From Rhizophlyctis rosea (taxonomy: Eukaryota > Chytridiomycota > Chytridiomycetes > Rhizophlyctidales > Rhizophlyctidaceae), in NCBI GenBank assembly GCA_027596075.1, contig JADGJC010000004.1, forward strand, positions 333,562 through 397,561: a DNA stretch of 64,000 nucleotides, given 5' to 3'. Each line of letters starts with the position of its first letter. The first letter of the stretch is position 1. Under the pieces are notes generated by a model. The model did not search any database. It was given only the letters and a program-made list of their open reading frames with translations, and had not been told where the DNA came from. Made by a program: the position numbers and the translations under genes. This document shows, piece by piece, positions 1 through 12,100 of the stretch.

Positions 1-2
1 CG

Positions 3-1052
3 GAGTCAGAAACAGGAGGCTTCCTCGATACCATCTTCGCGGAAACTTCGCCTCGATCTATCACCGACATATCGCCCGCATACCACCTTCACACAGATGT
101 CCTGGCACGTAGAACGCCCAACGGAGCGTGGAGCTTGGAGGATTGAGAAACTGGCAAAATAGTATTGAGGAAGGCAGATGTACCGGGCTGGCATCCAATC
201 TGGAACCCCTTGTACGACATGACAATCATAGGCAACCACATCGCAGCGGGGTTCGGCGCTTGCGGTGAAATCATATCTTTGCTAAAACCACCATACCAAA
301 CCAAAAACCGTCCCATGCTCGAGCGCGCACTCAACGAAGCTCCTCAACCCATTCTCACGGGGCTAGATGCCACGCGCTTCTTCGAAATCAGCTTCAATCA
401 TACCGTCTTAGCGCACATCACGAGAGGGCAAACCAATGTCGGCTTCACCTGCATCCTTACCCTAGTACGCTTCGAGGGACGTAAAACAATCGCTTCGCTC
501 CCACTCCCTAGCTGCGATGTTCCAACAAACCTCCGGATCTCTCGTTTCAATGTTTTTGTGGCATGGGATGAGGAGGTTATGGTGTTTGACCTCAAAGGAA
601 ATTTCTTATACTCCATCCACGTTGATGACGACCCATGGACTGATTGGTTTGCTTGCGACAGCTTCAATCTCAACTTCCACTACCGGTCCCAAATCGACGG
701 GCAGCTGTTCTTACAGAACTACGAAAGGCCAAGCGGCTCGACCAAAGACGAATTCGTGCTCATGGATCCAAAGACTAGAACCGCGCGGCGTGTCGTGAAG
801 GACTTTCCTGCACAGCTCTTTGAGGAGGGTCGGGAAGAGCCGTTGGGTTATTACTTTGCTGTCAATGAGTATCCGGTTGATGAGGCGGGGAAGAGGACGA
901 GAGCGCCGGGGGGGAGTCGTGTTTTCTGGCGCTGGATGGAGCGTGTGGATACGGTGGTTGAAGGTGCGGATGCGGTTTTTGAAGGTGCGGGTGCGGTTGT
1001 TGAAGGTGTGGGGAAGCCTCCCGATGAGGTCGTGGAGTCGTCAAAGGCGTAG
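3..1052 (+). CDS. Uncharacterised protein, 5' end outside window
   Basis: I recognise no domain. The frame open from the left edge (codons from base 3) can be spliced at 108/109 (donor GTAGAA) to an acceptor at 162, joining in phase to the long frame that ends with TAG at 1052; the intron would be 54 nt. The start codon lies outside the window. The C-terminal 20 residues are a degenerate seven-residue repeat (V-V-E-G-A-D-A type). The middle and C-terminal parts resemble the minus-strand locus at 28.4-29.6 kb: RFN(V/I)F, a (L/M)(D/N)PK motif, and a near-identical YPVDEAG(K/R) stretch. It is therefore a member of a small lineage family. That second locus has an F-box-like upstream stretch, so an F-box-associated family is possible, but nothing in this copy shows it. 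Confidence 0.55.
954..1013 (+). repeat. Three 21-bp coding repeats
   Basis: The unit, roughly GTGGTTGAAGGTGCGGATGCG, occurs three times in tandem (the last shortened) at the 3' end of the first gene. It encodes VVEGADA, VFEGAGA and VVEGVG. The first two units differ at only a few positions. Confidence 0.85.
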
Positions 1053-1476
1053 ATAGACAAGGAGGTCGGAGCTAGGTGAAGGTGTATATAGTTACGAGCA
1101 GATGGTGCAGATAGAAAGGCGGTGCGGAGATGGTTGTGAAAGAAGCTCGTTTGCTGCTTAAGTAGTTTGCAGAAGTGCAATCCATTTGCATAGTAGTTAG
1201 CTATATGCAATACATCTTATCATAGAGAACTTGCGAATACAAAGAGTTTTGCAGTTGATAGCTGTGTGATGAATTGGCTGCATGTGGTTGAACATAGAGA
1301 GCGTGGAGACGGTCACTGGCAGAACAAACGCAATAGGACCCTTGGATTATGGAAACCTCACTAGGTATCGTGCGTGTGGCTTGGCGAGACGGTGTTTCTC
1401 TCTCGCTTTCCTTCGTGTGTATTTTTAGCACCCGCTACGGATCCACTCAAAAAAAGGACGTTACTGCAGGAATACG
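1053..1476. other. Intergenic spacer before METTL5
   Basis: This is 424 bp between a stop codon and the METTL5 start. It presumably holds the first gene's 3' UTR and the METTL5 promoter. I see no clear TATA box, RNA gene or repeat. Confidence 0.5.
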
Positions 1477-2532
1477 ATGAAACTCAAACAACTAGAAGGT
1501 AAGAACTGCTCCAAAAGTTGGGCGGTCGCCGGCGATATTTTCCTGACGTGTGTGACTTTACTCAGGCCACCTGCAAACCGTCACGAAATTCGCCAACCCC
1601 AAAATTCAATACGAGCAATACCCAACTTCCGCCCACATAGCCTCCCAACTCCTCTACACAGCCGCAAACACGTATGATGACATAGAGTCTGCCACTGTGC
1701 TGGATCTCGGCGTTGGGTGCGGAGTGTTGAGCGCCGGGGCTGGGTTGCTCGGTGCTGCATATAATATCGGCGTGGACATCGACCCAGACGCTCTTGTGCA
1801 GGCGGGTGAGAATTGCGAGGAGTTGGATGTATGTTGGTGCGCAGGAACTCTGTGGTCAGTAGGGTCAGTAACATGGACAGTTGGTTTGACCTACGCTTTG
1901 CTCTCAGGTTCCAATTGACTTGATTCGAGCAAACGTGGAGGACCTGCTGGGAAGAGATCCTGGTTGCTCAGGACAATCAAGACTATGGGCAGACACGGTC
2001 ATCATGAATCCCCCGTTTGGCACAAAGACGAAAGTAGGGATTGATATGGTGTTTTTGGAAGTAGCCGCATCTGTAAGTTTTGTCAAGTAACGTTTGACAA
2101 TGACCCCTAATTGACGGAACGATGTATGTGTAGATCGCCGAAAACACCGTGTATAGCTTGCATAAAACAAGTACCCGGGATGTAAGCATTGTCATTTGTC
2201 GCTGAAGCATCCGAGTTTTTATTAGACTGATGTATGCATATGCAACAGTTCATCTTGAAGAAGGCCGCCACATGGGGTTTGAGAGGCGAAGTCGTTGCGG
2301 AACTGCGGGTAGGTGAATCTGAACGCATCTTAGCGCCTCAAATTGTGGAGACTCATTATGTCCCGTTGCAGTATGACATACCGCAAAGCTACAAGTTCCA
2401 TAAGAAGAAGGTAAGCCACTTGCGCTCGCAAAGCAGCATTTTGCAGCATTTAAAACAACGCGCTAATGAGGTGGACAGTCTGTAGATGTTGAAGTAGATT
2501 TCCTCAGGTTTGAGAAAGTAGATGACGAATGA
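1477..2532 (+). CDS. METTL5: METTL5-type 18S rRNA N6-adenosine methyltransferase
   Basis: SAM-dependent methyltransferase expected to make the single m6A of 18S rRNA together with a TRMT112-type partner. Seven exons close in frame (1477-1498, 1566-1828, 1908-2072, 2134-2181, 2249-2308, 2372-2410, 2479-2532) and give 216 aa, close to the human length. Visible signatures are EQYPT near the N-terminus, YTAANTYDDI, SAM motif I as LDLGVGCGVL, the acidic motif GVDIDPDAL, the catalytic NPPF inside TVIMNPPFGTKTK, then VYSLHKTSTR and YKFHKKK. All are standard METTL5 positions. The start is the first in-frame ATG and gives the usual short leader before the first conserved block. Function is inferred from the family; partner binding is not visible. 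Confidence 0.95.
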
Positions 2533-2663
2533 TGAATTGTAGAAAATGTGTAAATAGTGTTCAGTATGTACATGATCCAGAATTGTAATTTATTTACAGT
2601 TATATGTGGCGACGACTATGATCTACCAAAGGTTGAAGCTATCTATGCCCGCTACATAACCTA

Positions 2664-4336
2664 CTAATTCGATAAATCTGCTATCCTATCTACTTCAGCC
2701 TTAACATTTAATGTCTTTGGGTGATCATCCCCATACACAATCCGCAGTATCCGCCAGCTGCGTTCAAAGGCCGCCTTGGCGCTATCTAAGGTTGCATCCG
2801 TCTCCCCTATGACACCCTCCAAAGCTCCCCTCGCCGCAATCTCCTCCATCTCCCCAGAACGGAACCAAAAGTCCGCTGTTTCCGGCCAGTTCTCCATCAT
2901 GCTGCTCATACTCTCCGCCACCGTCCGTGAATAGGAAGCCGCCGCGGAGAAGTCACTCAACCGGAAGCAGCAATTGATCAGCGTGGCTCGCGCGTTCAAG
3001 AGCAAATGATGTCGAGGATGTAGGTCTCCCTCGCCGTTGCCGCCATCATGCACTTTGAGGAAATGCTCAAACGCAGATCGTGCCCCAGCTGCATCCCGAG
3101 CTTTTGCGAAATCCATGGCTGCCCCAAATTCCCGTTCTGCTGTCGTCTGGATTGCCACGTACTCCTCTTTTGTGCAACATCCTTCACACTCTGCTCGATT
3201 ACACTTGAACCCCTCATCTTCAGCTACAAACATCCCCTTTCTACAATGCCAACACTTGACACCATCCACCTCCCGATCCCTCTCACTATCCTCAACACAC
3301 CTCTCACACTCACACCAAAAGTTCTTAGTTTCCAGAAGCTTCCCGCGCCGTTCCTCCCTCCCAGCATACAAATCGACATAGGACACCGTCAACTCCTCGC
3401 CCTCCGCAACAGGCCTCAACGTCCGCACGAGCATCTGTCCATGGGCTATTCCAACATAGGCGCAATTGGGCATACATGAGTGGTTCAGCATGGCGACGAG
3501 AGGGAACATTCCAACGGCAACGTCCATGTTGCCGTTACCGGTTGGGTCACGCATTCCATGGGAGTTGGAGTTGATCTGGCAGGCTAGGGTGATGATTTCC
3601 TCTGTCGGGGTGGTGAGTGGGGGTTTGAGTTGAGAGAATAGGTCCTCGGCGGCCGCTTGGACTGCTTGGAGCCAGGAGGATTTGTTGGAGGTTTTGTGGG
3701 AGAGGAGATCTTTGACGCAGGCATAGGGTGTTGGTGGGCGGAGCTTGTTCAGTGGAAGGGAGGGGGATTCTGATTCAGTCTGGGCATCCTTGGCTCGTCG
3801 AACAAGAACAGCCAGGACCAATCGCATCAAACCGTAGTCCACGAAATTTGCTGCAGCTGTTCCGGGTAGGTCTTTCAATACATCGCACTCCAAGGAATGC
3901 CGCTCGGCATCCTCTTCACGGCATTCATTGGAGCAGTAGAAAGTTTGGGAGCGACAGTTGGAACAGGCAAGTTGCTTTTTGAACTGGCTTGTGGCGGAGG
4001 GACCAAATGGAGTGGTTGTGCCATTGGATTCAGTCGGGACGTCCGGTAGAGGCTTCAAACAGGTGCGGCAGAGTTCGTCAATGTAGTCCTTCAGAAGGGC
4101 ATACCCAGCGGCTGTTTCCTGTATGACTGTCGCAAACAGGAGTTGAGTTCGACTGTCGTTGTTGCGACTTATCACAAACTTTACTGACCTGTGGTTCCTG
4201 CCTCTAGAACTTTTGAAGCGACCAAGTGCCGCCCCTTGGACTTGGTCGCTGTTAGTTTCACGGGCCAGTCTGCTAACAACCGCTCATACCGCCGCTTTTT
4301 TTCCAAAGCACGTTGCCGCTTATCTACCGCCGCCAT
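2664..4336 (-). CDS. SET and MYND domain (SMYD) lysine methyltransferase-like protein
   Basis: Two exons on the minus strand: 4336-4189 and 4126-2664 (intron 4127-4188). The first exon supplies the beginning of the SET domain: a basic leader followed by KGRHLVASKVLEAGTT, which runs across the junction into VIQETAAGYALLKDYIDELC. The MYND zinc finger follows (CRTC...CSNCRSQTFYCSNECREEDAERHSLEC). The SET core then shows MLNHSCMPNC and GEELTVSYVDLYAGREERR, with the post-SET-like cysteine cluster FWCECERC. The C-terminal half looks like the TPR-like region of SMYD proteins. Total about 536 aa, normal for the family. It should methylate protein lysines, but the substrate cannot be told. It starts about 330 bp from the divergently read Myb gene. 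Confidence 0.93.
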
Positions 4337-4664
4337 TCAAGCAACAGCAACGGAGCAACTCAATCTTTCTGATATGAAAGCCAACGAAAGAGGCTGCATG
4401 GGCTTCCAAAGTTGTCACGCACTGCGGTCCGCTTCGGGGACAGTAAGTAAAAGGGTTGTGGAAAGTGGACCAAATTCCTCACAGTCAAAAGCCAGGTCAA
4501 AAACCACTGTGCTATCGAAATTCGCAGGCCATGTGGCGAGTGGCGGTAAGCGGCGTAGTGCAGCACCACCACCACTGAAATCTTCCCGCCTCAACCTGGC
4601 CTCAACGGCCTCACCGCTCTTTCACACGTCTTTCACCCCCCAATATTTCCGTCCTCCAGCAACC
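4337..4664. promoter_or_regulatory. Divergent promoter, SMYD / Myb gene
   Basis: The SMYD start codon (4336, minus) and the preferred Myb-gene ATG (4665, plus) face away from each other across about 330 bp. The Myb reading frame stays open leftward to 4191, with another ATG at 4374, so the 5' boundary of that gene is uncertain. I see no strong TATA element. Confidence 0.5.
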
Positions 4665-7542
4665 ATGCCAGGAAAGCCAATAGCGGTGCCGGGCAAACCA
4701 ATATCAATACCCGTAACGTCTTTCAAGGAAGCACGCAAAGACCATAATCAGCGCTCGCAATATAAGAAAGCCAAGCCTGGCAACAAGGACGCAACCAACA
4801 AATGGGCTACCAAAGCTGCACCAGTTCAACCTACAACTGAGTCAACCGGTGCAACAGAATCACGAAAGAGCAAGAAAACGGAAACGATACGGCAATGGAG
4901 GCAGGAGCAGAAGGCTTTGCGTGCGGCTGCTAGAAAAGCGAAAAGTGCTGCAGGCACGGATGGTTCAGTGGAGCCGACTAGTGCGAGCTCGTCGACAGCT
5001 ACTGGCGAGACTCAGCGAGGAGTAACCCCACCAAATACCAGCGAAGTGCGAGTGGAGGAGGAGGAAGAGGGGGTAAATGAGGGAGCAACAGCTCAACAAG
5101 GGGCAAGTGGTGTCACAATTCAGCCGCAGCGCAGCACAAACAACTCTGAGCAGACGAGTTCGACGGAGGCAGCCGTGGACGCTGAGAGCGCTCAAGGTGG
5201 ACCATCATCAGCACCACCTGCCGTCGCTGAATACAAGAAGCGGAAAAGGCAGAAAAAGACGCCTCAAACACCGCAGTACGAAGCCTCCTCCTCCTCAGAC
5301 TCGGACAGCGACCCCACACCCAAAAAACGCCGCCGCAACCTCTCCCAACTCGAAAACAGCCGCAAACGCACCTGGAAATACAACGCAAACCTCCAAGCCC
5401 CCCAACAAACCGAAATAACCCGCACCCAACTCGCCCCAACCGAAGACCACCGCATCCACTCCAAATCCTGGCACATCCCCGAATTCCGCATCGAACTCTC
5501 CACCTACGACAAAGGCCCCTTCACAACCTACGAACGCCAACAAATCGAGCGCGCCGTAACATCCTACCTAACCGATAAATCCATCCCCCGCTCCGACCTC
5601 CACCTCCTCATTAATAAACGCATCAAGCACCCTTCCATGACGCACGCACTTGAAGTCGGGGGGCGGAATCCCTACAAGTCGGCGGAGTATGCGGATTTCT
5701 TGCCGTATGTGGTGGAGAAGAGCGGTGTGAATAGGGACGTGAGGCATACGTATGAGTTTTTGAGTCGGACGTATTCGACGTGTCGGAATGATTGGAAGCC
5801 GTGGACGGATGAGGATGATGCTGTGCTTAAGGCGTTGAGGGAGAGGGGGATGAAGTGGTCGGATATCATGAGGGATATGGGGAGGAGTAATGTTAAGGAG
5901 AGGTTTAGGATGATTGATCGGTATGAGAATGGTGGGTTTTCCTGTGCGGAGGCTTTCTGCGTCTGTTGTTGATGGAGAGTGGAGTTTTCCGCTGACACAG
6001 CTTCTCATCACAACAGACATGAACACGGGTAAATGGTCAACAGAGGAAGAACGACAATTTGCCAAAGCCTGCCGGGACAACATGGTCAAAAACGAGCTCG
6101 AGGATATATGGGAGATCAACGATTGGACCGAGATTGCGGCGCAGATGGGCACTAGGGATGCGAAGCAGTGTCAAGTGCGATTGTGAGTTTTTTTTTCTTT
6201 TTTGAAGCCAAGTTCTCTTCCGTTCCTTTTGTGAAGGAAAGGTCTCATTTTGCTGACAATCAATGTATCTTCTGATATACAGCCCGATATTGATCGATAA
6301 ATACGGAACTCTCGATAATGTGGAGGAGCCAAAAGCAGGTATGAATCGGAGTTGGCGTAGGCAGGATGATTTGGATCTTGTTACTAAGTATGTGGGCTAT
6401 TACTGCCTTTTTTTTGGGGGGGGCGCGCAAAATGGTGCGTCAGGAAGGGAAGACTTACAGCTGATATTGTGTACAGGATGTTAACACTATGCGGCACGGC
6501 GAACGACGAGTCTGATATTTCGTGGGAGAGTTTGAGGGGGAAGGGGTGGAGGAGATGGTGAGTGTGAGGGGTTCGAAATTGTATGGGCAAGACCACCTTT
6601 TTTGTCCATATTTCGCTATCTGGGGTGAGAGCTTTCCCCCGTTTTGGGATGAGCAGCCATGGATGCCCTAGTAATTCCGGCGCGTGCGTGCGTGCGTGGC
6701 GTCCCCTATGTACGGCGTGATTGACAATCTTACCCTTTCACCGTTTTTCCCCCCTTCACTGCTACAGGTCAATCGACCACCTCAAATTGCGCTGGATCAG
6801 CATGCGGCGCCGTGTACCGAACATGGAGATCATCTCGTTCCGGGAGGCGTTGCAGTATTGTGTGGATAACATGGATGTGGTGTCGAAAGTGAAGGAGTAT
6901 CGTTCTGAGGAGTTTATTTTTGATTCGGATGAGGAGGTGGAGGATGGTGAGGGTGGTGGGATGGAGGGGCGCGGGGAGGAGGGTGGAGGGGAGGGAAGTG
7001 GGGAAGGAGCGGGGGCGGGGGGTGAGGAGGATGGGTCGGATGATGGGGAGGATATTTTGCGGCGTTTGTTTGGGGCGAGGGAGGGTGGAGATGTAGGGGG
7101 AGGGAATGGGGAGGGCGGGGCGTCGTCACGGGAAAAGAAAAGACGGGGGGAGGATGGAAGTGGTGACGGTGGGGATGTTGAGGCGCTGGCACCCGTGAAG
7201 AAGAAAAAGAAGACGGTTGTAGTTAAAGAGGAAGATTTGGATGACGGTGTTGATGATACGAGGTCTGCATCGACTGGGGAGACGACAAAGACATTAGAAA
7301 GCTTGGGTGCGGCCAATGGGGTAGGGGAGGCAGAAAGAGGTTCGGGTGTGGATGGGGCGGAGGTGGAGGGCGGTAGTAGAATGGTGAAGGAGAAAAAGTC
7401 GAAAAAGACAAAGAGTAATGATAAACCGGACGATACCATGGTGGAGGCAGCGGAGGAATCTCAAACGGGGAAGGCGAAGGAGAAGAAAAAGAAGAAGAAA
7501 AAGAGGGAGGATACACTGCCGTCTTTGTTGACTGCAGATTAG
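4665..7542 (+). CDS. Reb1/TTF1-family Myb-domain factor
   Basis: Five exons: 4665-5931, 6017-6182, 6283-6387, 6477-6557, 6768-7542. After a basic, serine-rich N-terminus come several Myb/SANT-type repeats, as in Reb1 and TTF1: a first helical module opening GPFTTYERQQIERAV; WKPWTDEDDAVLKALRERG followed by KWSDI; GKWSTEEERQFAKA with DWTEIAAQM; and the last ISWESLRGKGWRRW...HLKLRWISMRRRVP. This order and spacing match the RNA polymerase I terminator / fork-barrier factors, so binding to rDNA terminators is likely but not proven. The tail is a long acidic, Gly/Glu-rich stretch ending in poly-lysine. ATG 4665 has a good context (AACCATGCC); the in-frame ATG at 4374 is an alternative. The 210-bp last intron is unusually long for this window. 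Confidence 0.82.
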
Positions 7543-7807
7543 GAGTAATGTGAGAGGGAAAAGGGTATTGCATTGTATAATAGTCCGTCAAATGGAGGCC
7601 GCTATCCGGAATTTCTGAGTTCCACAATCATATTTGACGTACGCCCGTGGTTAGTTGATGTGATCAACATCATTCAATCTATGCACATTGAGATTGCATG
7701 CATGGTCGAAGGGAAAGTACGCAGCAGAGTTGTCTTCTCATATTTGCACGGATCACAGAGAGGGCAATGTGCTATCCCAACCCATGCGACTCAGCTAGAC
7801 CACTCAA
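7543..7807. other. Convergent spacer
   Basis: The Myb gene and MGM101 converge here with about 265 bp between stop codons. It must hold both 3' UTRs; nothing else is seen. Confidence 0.5.
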
Positions 7808-8679
7808 TCAAAGATCCACCGCGGCTGCTTTAGGAATCCACCTCCACCGCTTGAAACCACCCTCCACAACCAACTCCCCCTTCCACCTCTTCCCCCGCAA
7901 CTCATTCGACATCCTCGGATCCCACAGTTCCAGCGCAACACCCAAATCCTTGCAGGTCCTCACTAAAGCGATGTACTCGCATAGCTCTTTTGGGTCCTTG
8001 CCTGGTGGTACTTTGTTGAGGTTTTGGTCCCCTATTGCTTCGGATATGAAATGGCCGTTGATGAAGAGGGCATATGATCTGTAGAGGGTTGTTCCGTCTG
8101 GGGTGGAGGTGTGGAAGTTGGAGGTTGGGATGAGGTGCCAGTTGTCTTCGCCGAAGGCGCGGGTTAGGCGGGATTTGTAGATGGGTTCTTTGAGGTAGAT
8201 GTAGCCTAGTTCTGTGGGGGTGTGGTGTATACGAATATTAGAAGTGGCTGGGGTGTATTTGAGTCACTCGTCGTGCATAGTTGCTTCAACGTACCGGGGT
8301 CTATGTCCAAGTCTTCTATTTGTACGGGTTCTGAAAGTATGCGTTCAGCCTCCTCGCTTATTGGTTCTTTGGAGAGACCGCCGTATATGCGGCGTTGTGG
8401 TAGGCTTTCACTGTCTGTTGCGACGGTTAGGTTTGTGTTGTGCTGCCAGGTTTTTGCGGGTGAGTCTCGTGGACGTAGAAGGCCTGCTGGGGTGAGTTTG
8501 TGGGTTGGACGCGTTGGTTTGCTATTGGGGGGTAGCCGTTGGAAGGGAGGCTTTTGGTATTGAGTTTGCTGTGTTGAGGAGGTAGGAGCGTGGAATGAGC
8601 GGGTAGGGAATTTACGGGGAGGGTTGTTGAGCAGGCTGCGGGTTGTGCTTATGAGTTGCGAATGCCTATAGCAAGCCAT
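7808..8679 (-). CDS. MGM101: Mgm101-like mitochondrial genome maintenance protein
   Basis: Two exons (8679-8295, 8211-7808) give 262 aa. The N-terminus is Ser/Thr/Arg-rich with no acidic residues, as in a mitochondrial targeting peptide. The Rad52-like Mgm101 core follows: IYGGLSKEPISEEAERIL, DLDIDP, then after the intron LGYIYLKEPIYKSRLTRAFG, NWHLIP, YRSYALFINGHFISEA and the diagnostic VRTCKDLGVALELWDPR. Family members anneal single strands and are needed for recombination-dependent mtDNA maintenance. The C-terminus ends with a basic tryptophan-rich segment (KRWRWIP), as in yeast Mgm101. The start is the first ATG ahead of the targeting peptide. It is divergent from the coiled-coil gene. Confidence 0.95.
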
Positions 8680-9166
8680 ATCTTCGTGTAGTGTGGTATG
8701 ATCCTTGACTAGTTTATAAGCTTAGCTCAAGACGACGCGTACACTTGTTGCGTGTGTGGAATTTATTGGGATGGAAGGATGAAAGCCAATAGACTAAGTA
8801 CTTGTATTCTGACAAGATGAATCACCTCCCGGTCCTTCAATCCCCACCCATTTGACTCAATTCGGTTATACTGTGCGATCGGACAAACACTTGCTGCCTG
8901 TGCTGTACCCTCGAAAGAGACCAGGACCATCCCACCCGATGACCTAAGCCAGTCCACGATGAACACTGCGTGTGTTCAATGTTGCTGCCCTCAATTATTG
9001 CCCTCGACACCCTCGCTCTCCTCTTGCAACTGGCCACACGGTCATCCGGACATAAATAGACAGTGCTCCAGTGCTCCCAAACCCAAACACCCACAATACC
9101 CCCAGTACCCGTAGCACGTCCTTGAGCACCGCTGGATCTCCGCTTCCAACAGCGAACCCGAAACCA
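8680..9166. promoter_or_regulatory. Divergent promoter, MGM101 / coiled-coil gene
   Basis: 487 bp between start codons. An open frame extends left of 9167 but begins at a GTG, so the ATG at 9167 (context CCAATGTCA) is taken as the start. An A/T-rich CATAAATAG sits at 9050-9058, about 110 bp upstream; it may be a weak TATA element. Confidence 0.45.
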
Positions 9167-12100
9167 ATGTCAGCACAGTTGGCACCTCCGAATGACCAGA
9201 GTGCACCGGAACGCTCCGCCATGGAGAGGCTGACAGACACTCACGACCCTCTGACTTATACTGATAGTGCGGTAGACAACCAGGAGTTACACTTAGATTA
9301 CACGTCTCACCCGTCAGAAAGCAGTCACTTTCGTCTGGAATTGGGAGACCCAAATATTTCATCCATACAAGACTTGCACCCGGAATTCTTCGACGACCTC
9401 AGTTTGATTGACACGCTGGAAGATCTCGAGTCTGGACGACCACCCGGACAGGCTCAACCACTTCACACTCCGTCACCTACTGTGCGCAATATCGGCCAGA
9501 AACCTCCTGAAGCAACCATACCTCCTCATCGCCAGTCAGTGGCATCACCAACATCTGTCGATATTGACGCTACTCCTCGTCCCACCCGTTTCATAACGCA
9601 GTCAAATGGCACCAACCCATCTACGCCCGGCGTGTCTTCCATGGCTCGATCGACCTCCCGCACAATGCAGGATGTCCTACACGCATTAGAACACCACGAA
9701 CGAGCAGTTCATGGCTTGCAACATTCCGTCAATAGTTTCGACAGGAGCTTGCCCATGGGGATGTCACCCGTGCGTCGACGGCAAACGGGAAACGCCGACG
9801 GCATTGATGAAGAGGAGGGACAGGATATGGGACCAGCGCACAGCACACTACTTGGACGTGAAAGGGAAGCGTTTGAAGGGATCACAAATGGTACCGGACA
9901 AAGTATCGATGATCCGCCAGCCTTCAACATCGCATCACCATCACGCGCACCCATGGGCACTACAATGGAACAACTCGATACCGCATTTCGAAATACTGCC
10001 GGCGGAATGTCCATGGGCGAAGTGCGTGCCTTGGTAGAGGACATGGTCAACACACGCGTTTCAGCGGTTGCAGACCAACTAAAATATGAGCTCCGGAGCG
10101 AAATTGTTGCTTCCGCCCATCGTACCTCCCCAACCCGTGCATCTCCATCACGCACATCATCAGCCCGCGATCAAGAAGTCAACCACTTCCTTTCCAAAAT
10201 CAACGATGCAGCAGACGTAGATAGATCCCACGAATCCATCAACGCCCGCATATCTGAACACCCCATCGCAGACATGGTCGAGCAGCTCGTGCGGTCCTGC
10301 CGGGAGATCGAATCCAATCTCACAACCAAAGCCGATTCCGCATCAGTATCGGAATGGATGGGCAAGATGGAACGTAGAATAGAGTCGGTCAGAAAAGAAA
10401 GCGCCGCGGAGAACGACCGCATCATCGCCGATCTCTGTCGTGTCGAGACGCAATTGCAGGAAAAAGCGGATGTGGGGGTCGTCAAGGCATTGGAGGGGCA
10501 GCTTGCGAAGCTGCGGGATGGGGCAAGGTCGTTGGTGGCGAGGATAGAGGTTTTGGAGAGGGCGCAGGAGGATTTGGTTAGTGATATGGTTAATGGGCAC
10601 TCATTGCTGGAGAGGAGGGTGGATGCGTTGGAGATTTCGTTCCCGCCCACTGAAGCGACACAATCGACGGAAATCAACCATAAGCATACCCTACACCATC
10701 GTCTCACGCACCAACCGATCATGCACCAACCCACTCCGCACCAATCCACCGTCCACCAAGCCACCATACCCCAACCCCCCGCACCAGCAGATCTTGAATC
10801 CCGTATCAAATTCCTCGAAACGCGCCTGGACCGAGTTGTAGAGCACGAAGCACTAGCCAGCGAAAATGTCAAGCATCTCGCCGAGCGCGTAACGGTCCTG
10901 AACGAAGAAATACACGGCGTGAAAGCTGAGGAAGCCGATTTGAAGAAGGACATGGAGCGGTGTGGGAGCAAGTTGAAGGATGTGCGGAGGGATGTGGAGA
11001 AACTGGAGGAGATGGAGCGGAAGACGACGAGGGAGGTTAGGGATGTTATGAGTAGTTTGGTGGATGTGAGGGGGGCGGTGAAGAGGAAATTGTCGGCTTT
11101 GTCGGGGGATGGTGGTGGAGGGTTTGCGAATGGGTTGGGAGTGGTGGGTGGGGATGGTGGTATTGGCGGGTTTGGACTCAACGGTGCTGCCAGTGGTGGT
11201 ATGGGAAGAGACGCAAGTCTAGACCAATCAGAAGGCCGCGCCTCCATCCGCTCAGCACGCAGCGACCCCGATTCCGTCCGCCACGTCTGGGACCTAATCA
11301 AAAGCGACGTCCTGAACGAAGTAACGCGGTTGGAAAAGAAACTGAAAAAGAAAGTCGATACGGCTGTATTGGAGGAGTTGATGCGGCATATTGCTACTAA
11401 GGACGATGTTAGGAAGCATATTGAGAAGAAGGTTAATAAGGCTTTAGGGGGTTGGGAGGGTGGTAAGAGGGGGAAGAGTGGACGGGAGGAGAAGGAGAGG
11501 GAAGAGCTTTGGAGTGAGGTTGTGAGTACTATGGATGATGTTATACGGAATGTTGAGCGGAAGGTTGAGGGGATGGGGAGGGAGGTGAAGGAGAGGGTGA
11601 GGGGGTTGGAGGAGGTTGTGCGGAGTGGGAGTGTTTCTGTGGGGGGTGGTGGAGGTGGAAGTGGTAGTACGAATTTGCTCGGGTCACGGAAATCCAGTAT
11701 GATGAGTTTGGGGAACGATGTTGTTGCGATGGAGGAGAGGATATTGGAGGAAGCGAAGAAGTGGGTTGAGAAGGAGGTTGAGGCGGTTAATAAGAGGGGG
11801 ATGGAGAAGGTTCGGAGTACGATTTCGGAGTTGAGGGAGTGGATGGAGGAGAGGGTTTTGATGAGTGCGGGGGGGAGTCGGGTGTTTGGGGAGNNNNNNN
11901 NNNGTTGTGGGGTTATTTCTGTGGGGTTGGTTTATGGTTGGTTGTTGTTTTTGGGTTTTGCGGGTGTGGTGGGCGCCGCGGGTTTGTCTGGGGGGGGGGG
12001 GGTGGGGGGTTTTGGGGGTGGGTTTGGGGAGGTCGGGGTCTGGGAAGGGGGTTGTGAGTGGAGGGTTGTGGGGGGTGGCAGAGAATGGTGGGATTGATGG

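Noticed and set aside
4191..4664. N-terminal extension of the Myb frame starting at 4191
   Set aside because: It would overlap the SMYD first exon in antisense and the extension has no conserved content; ATG 4665 is favoured, with 4374 left open.
6762..7439. Long minus-strand Ser/Pro-rich frame opposite the Myb gene tail
   Set aside because: It is the mirror of the Glu/Gly/Lys-rich coding strand. It has no start context, splice sites or motifs, while the plus strand continues the Reb1/TTF1 exon.
10171..11301. 376-codon minus-strand frame
   Set aside because: It lies opposite the coiled-coil exon and is a low-complexity Ser/Arg translation of heptad-rich sequence; no motif.
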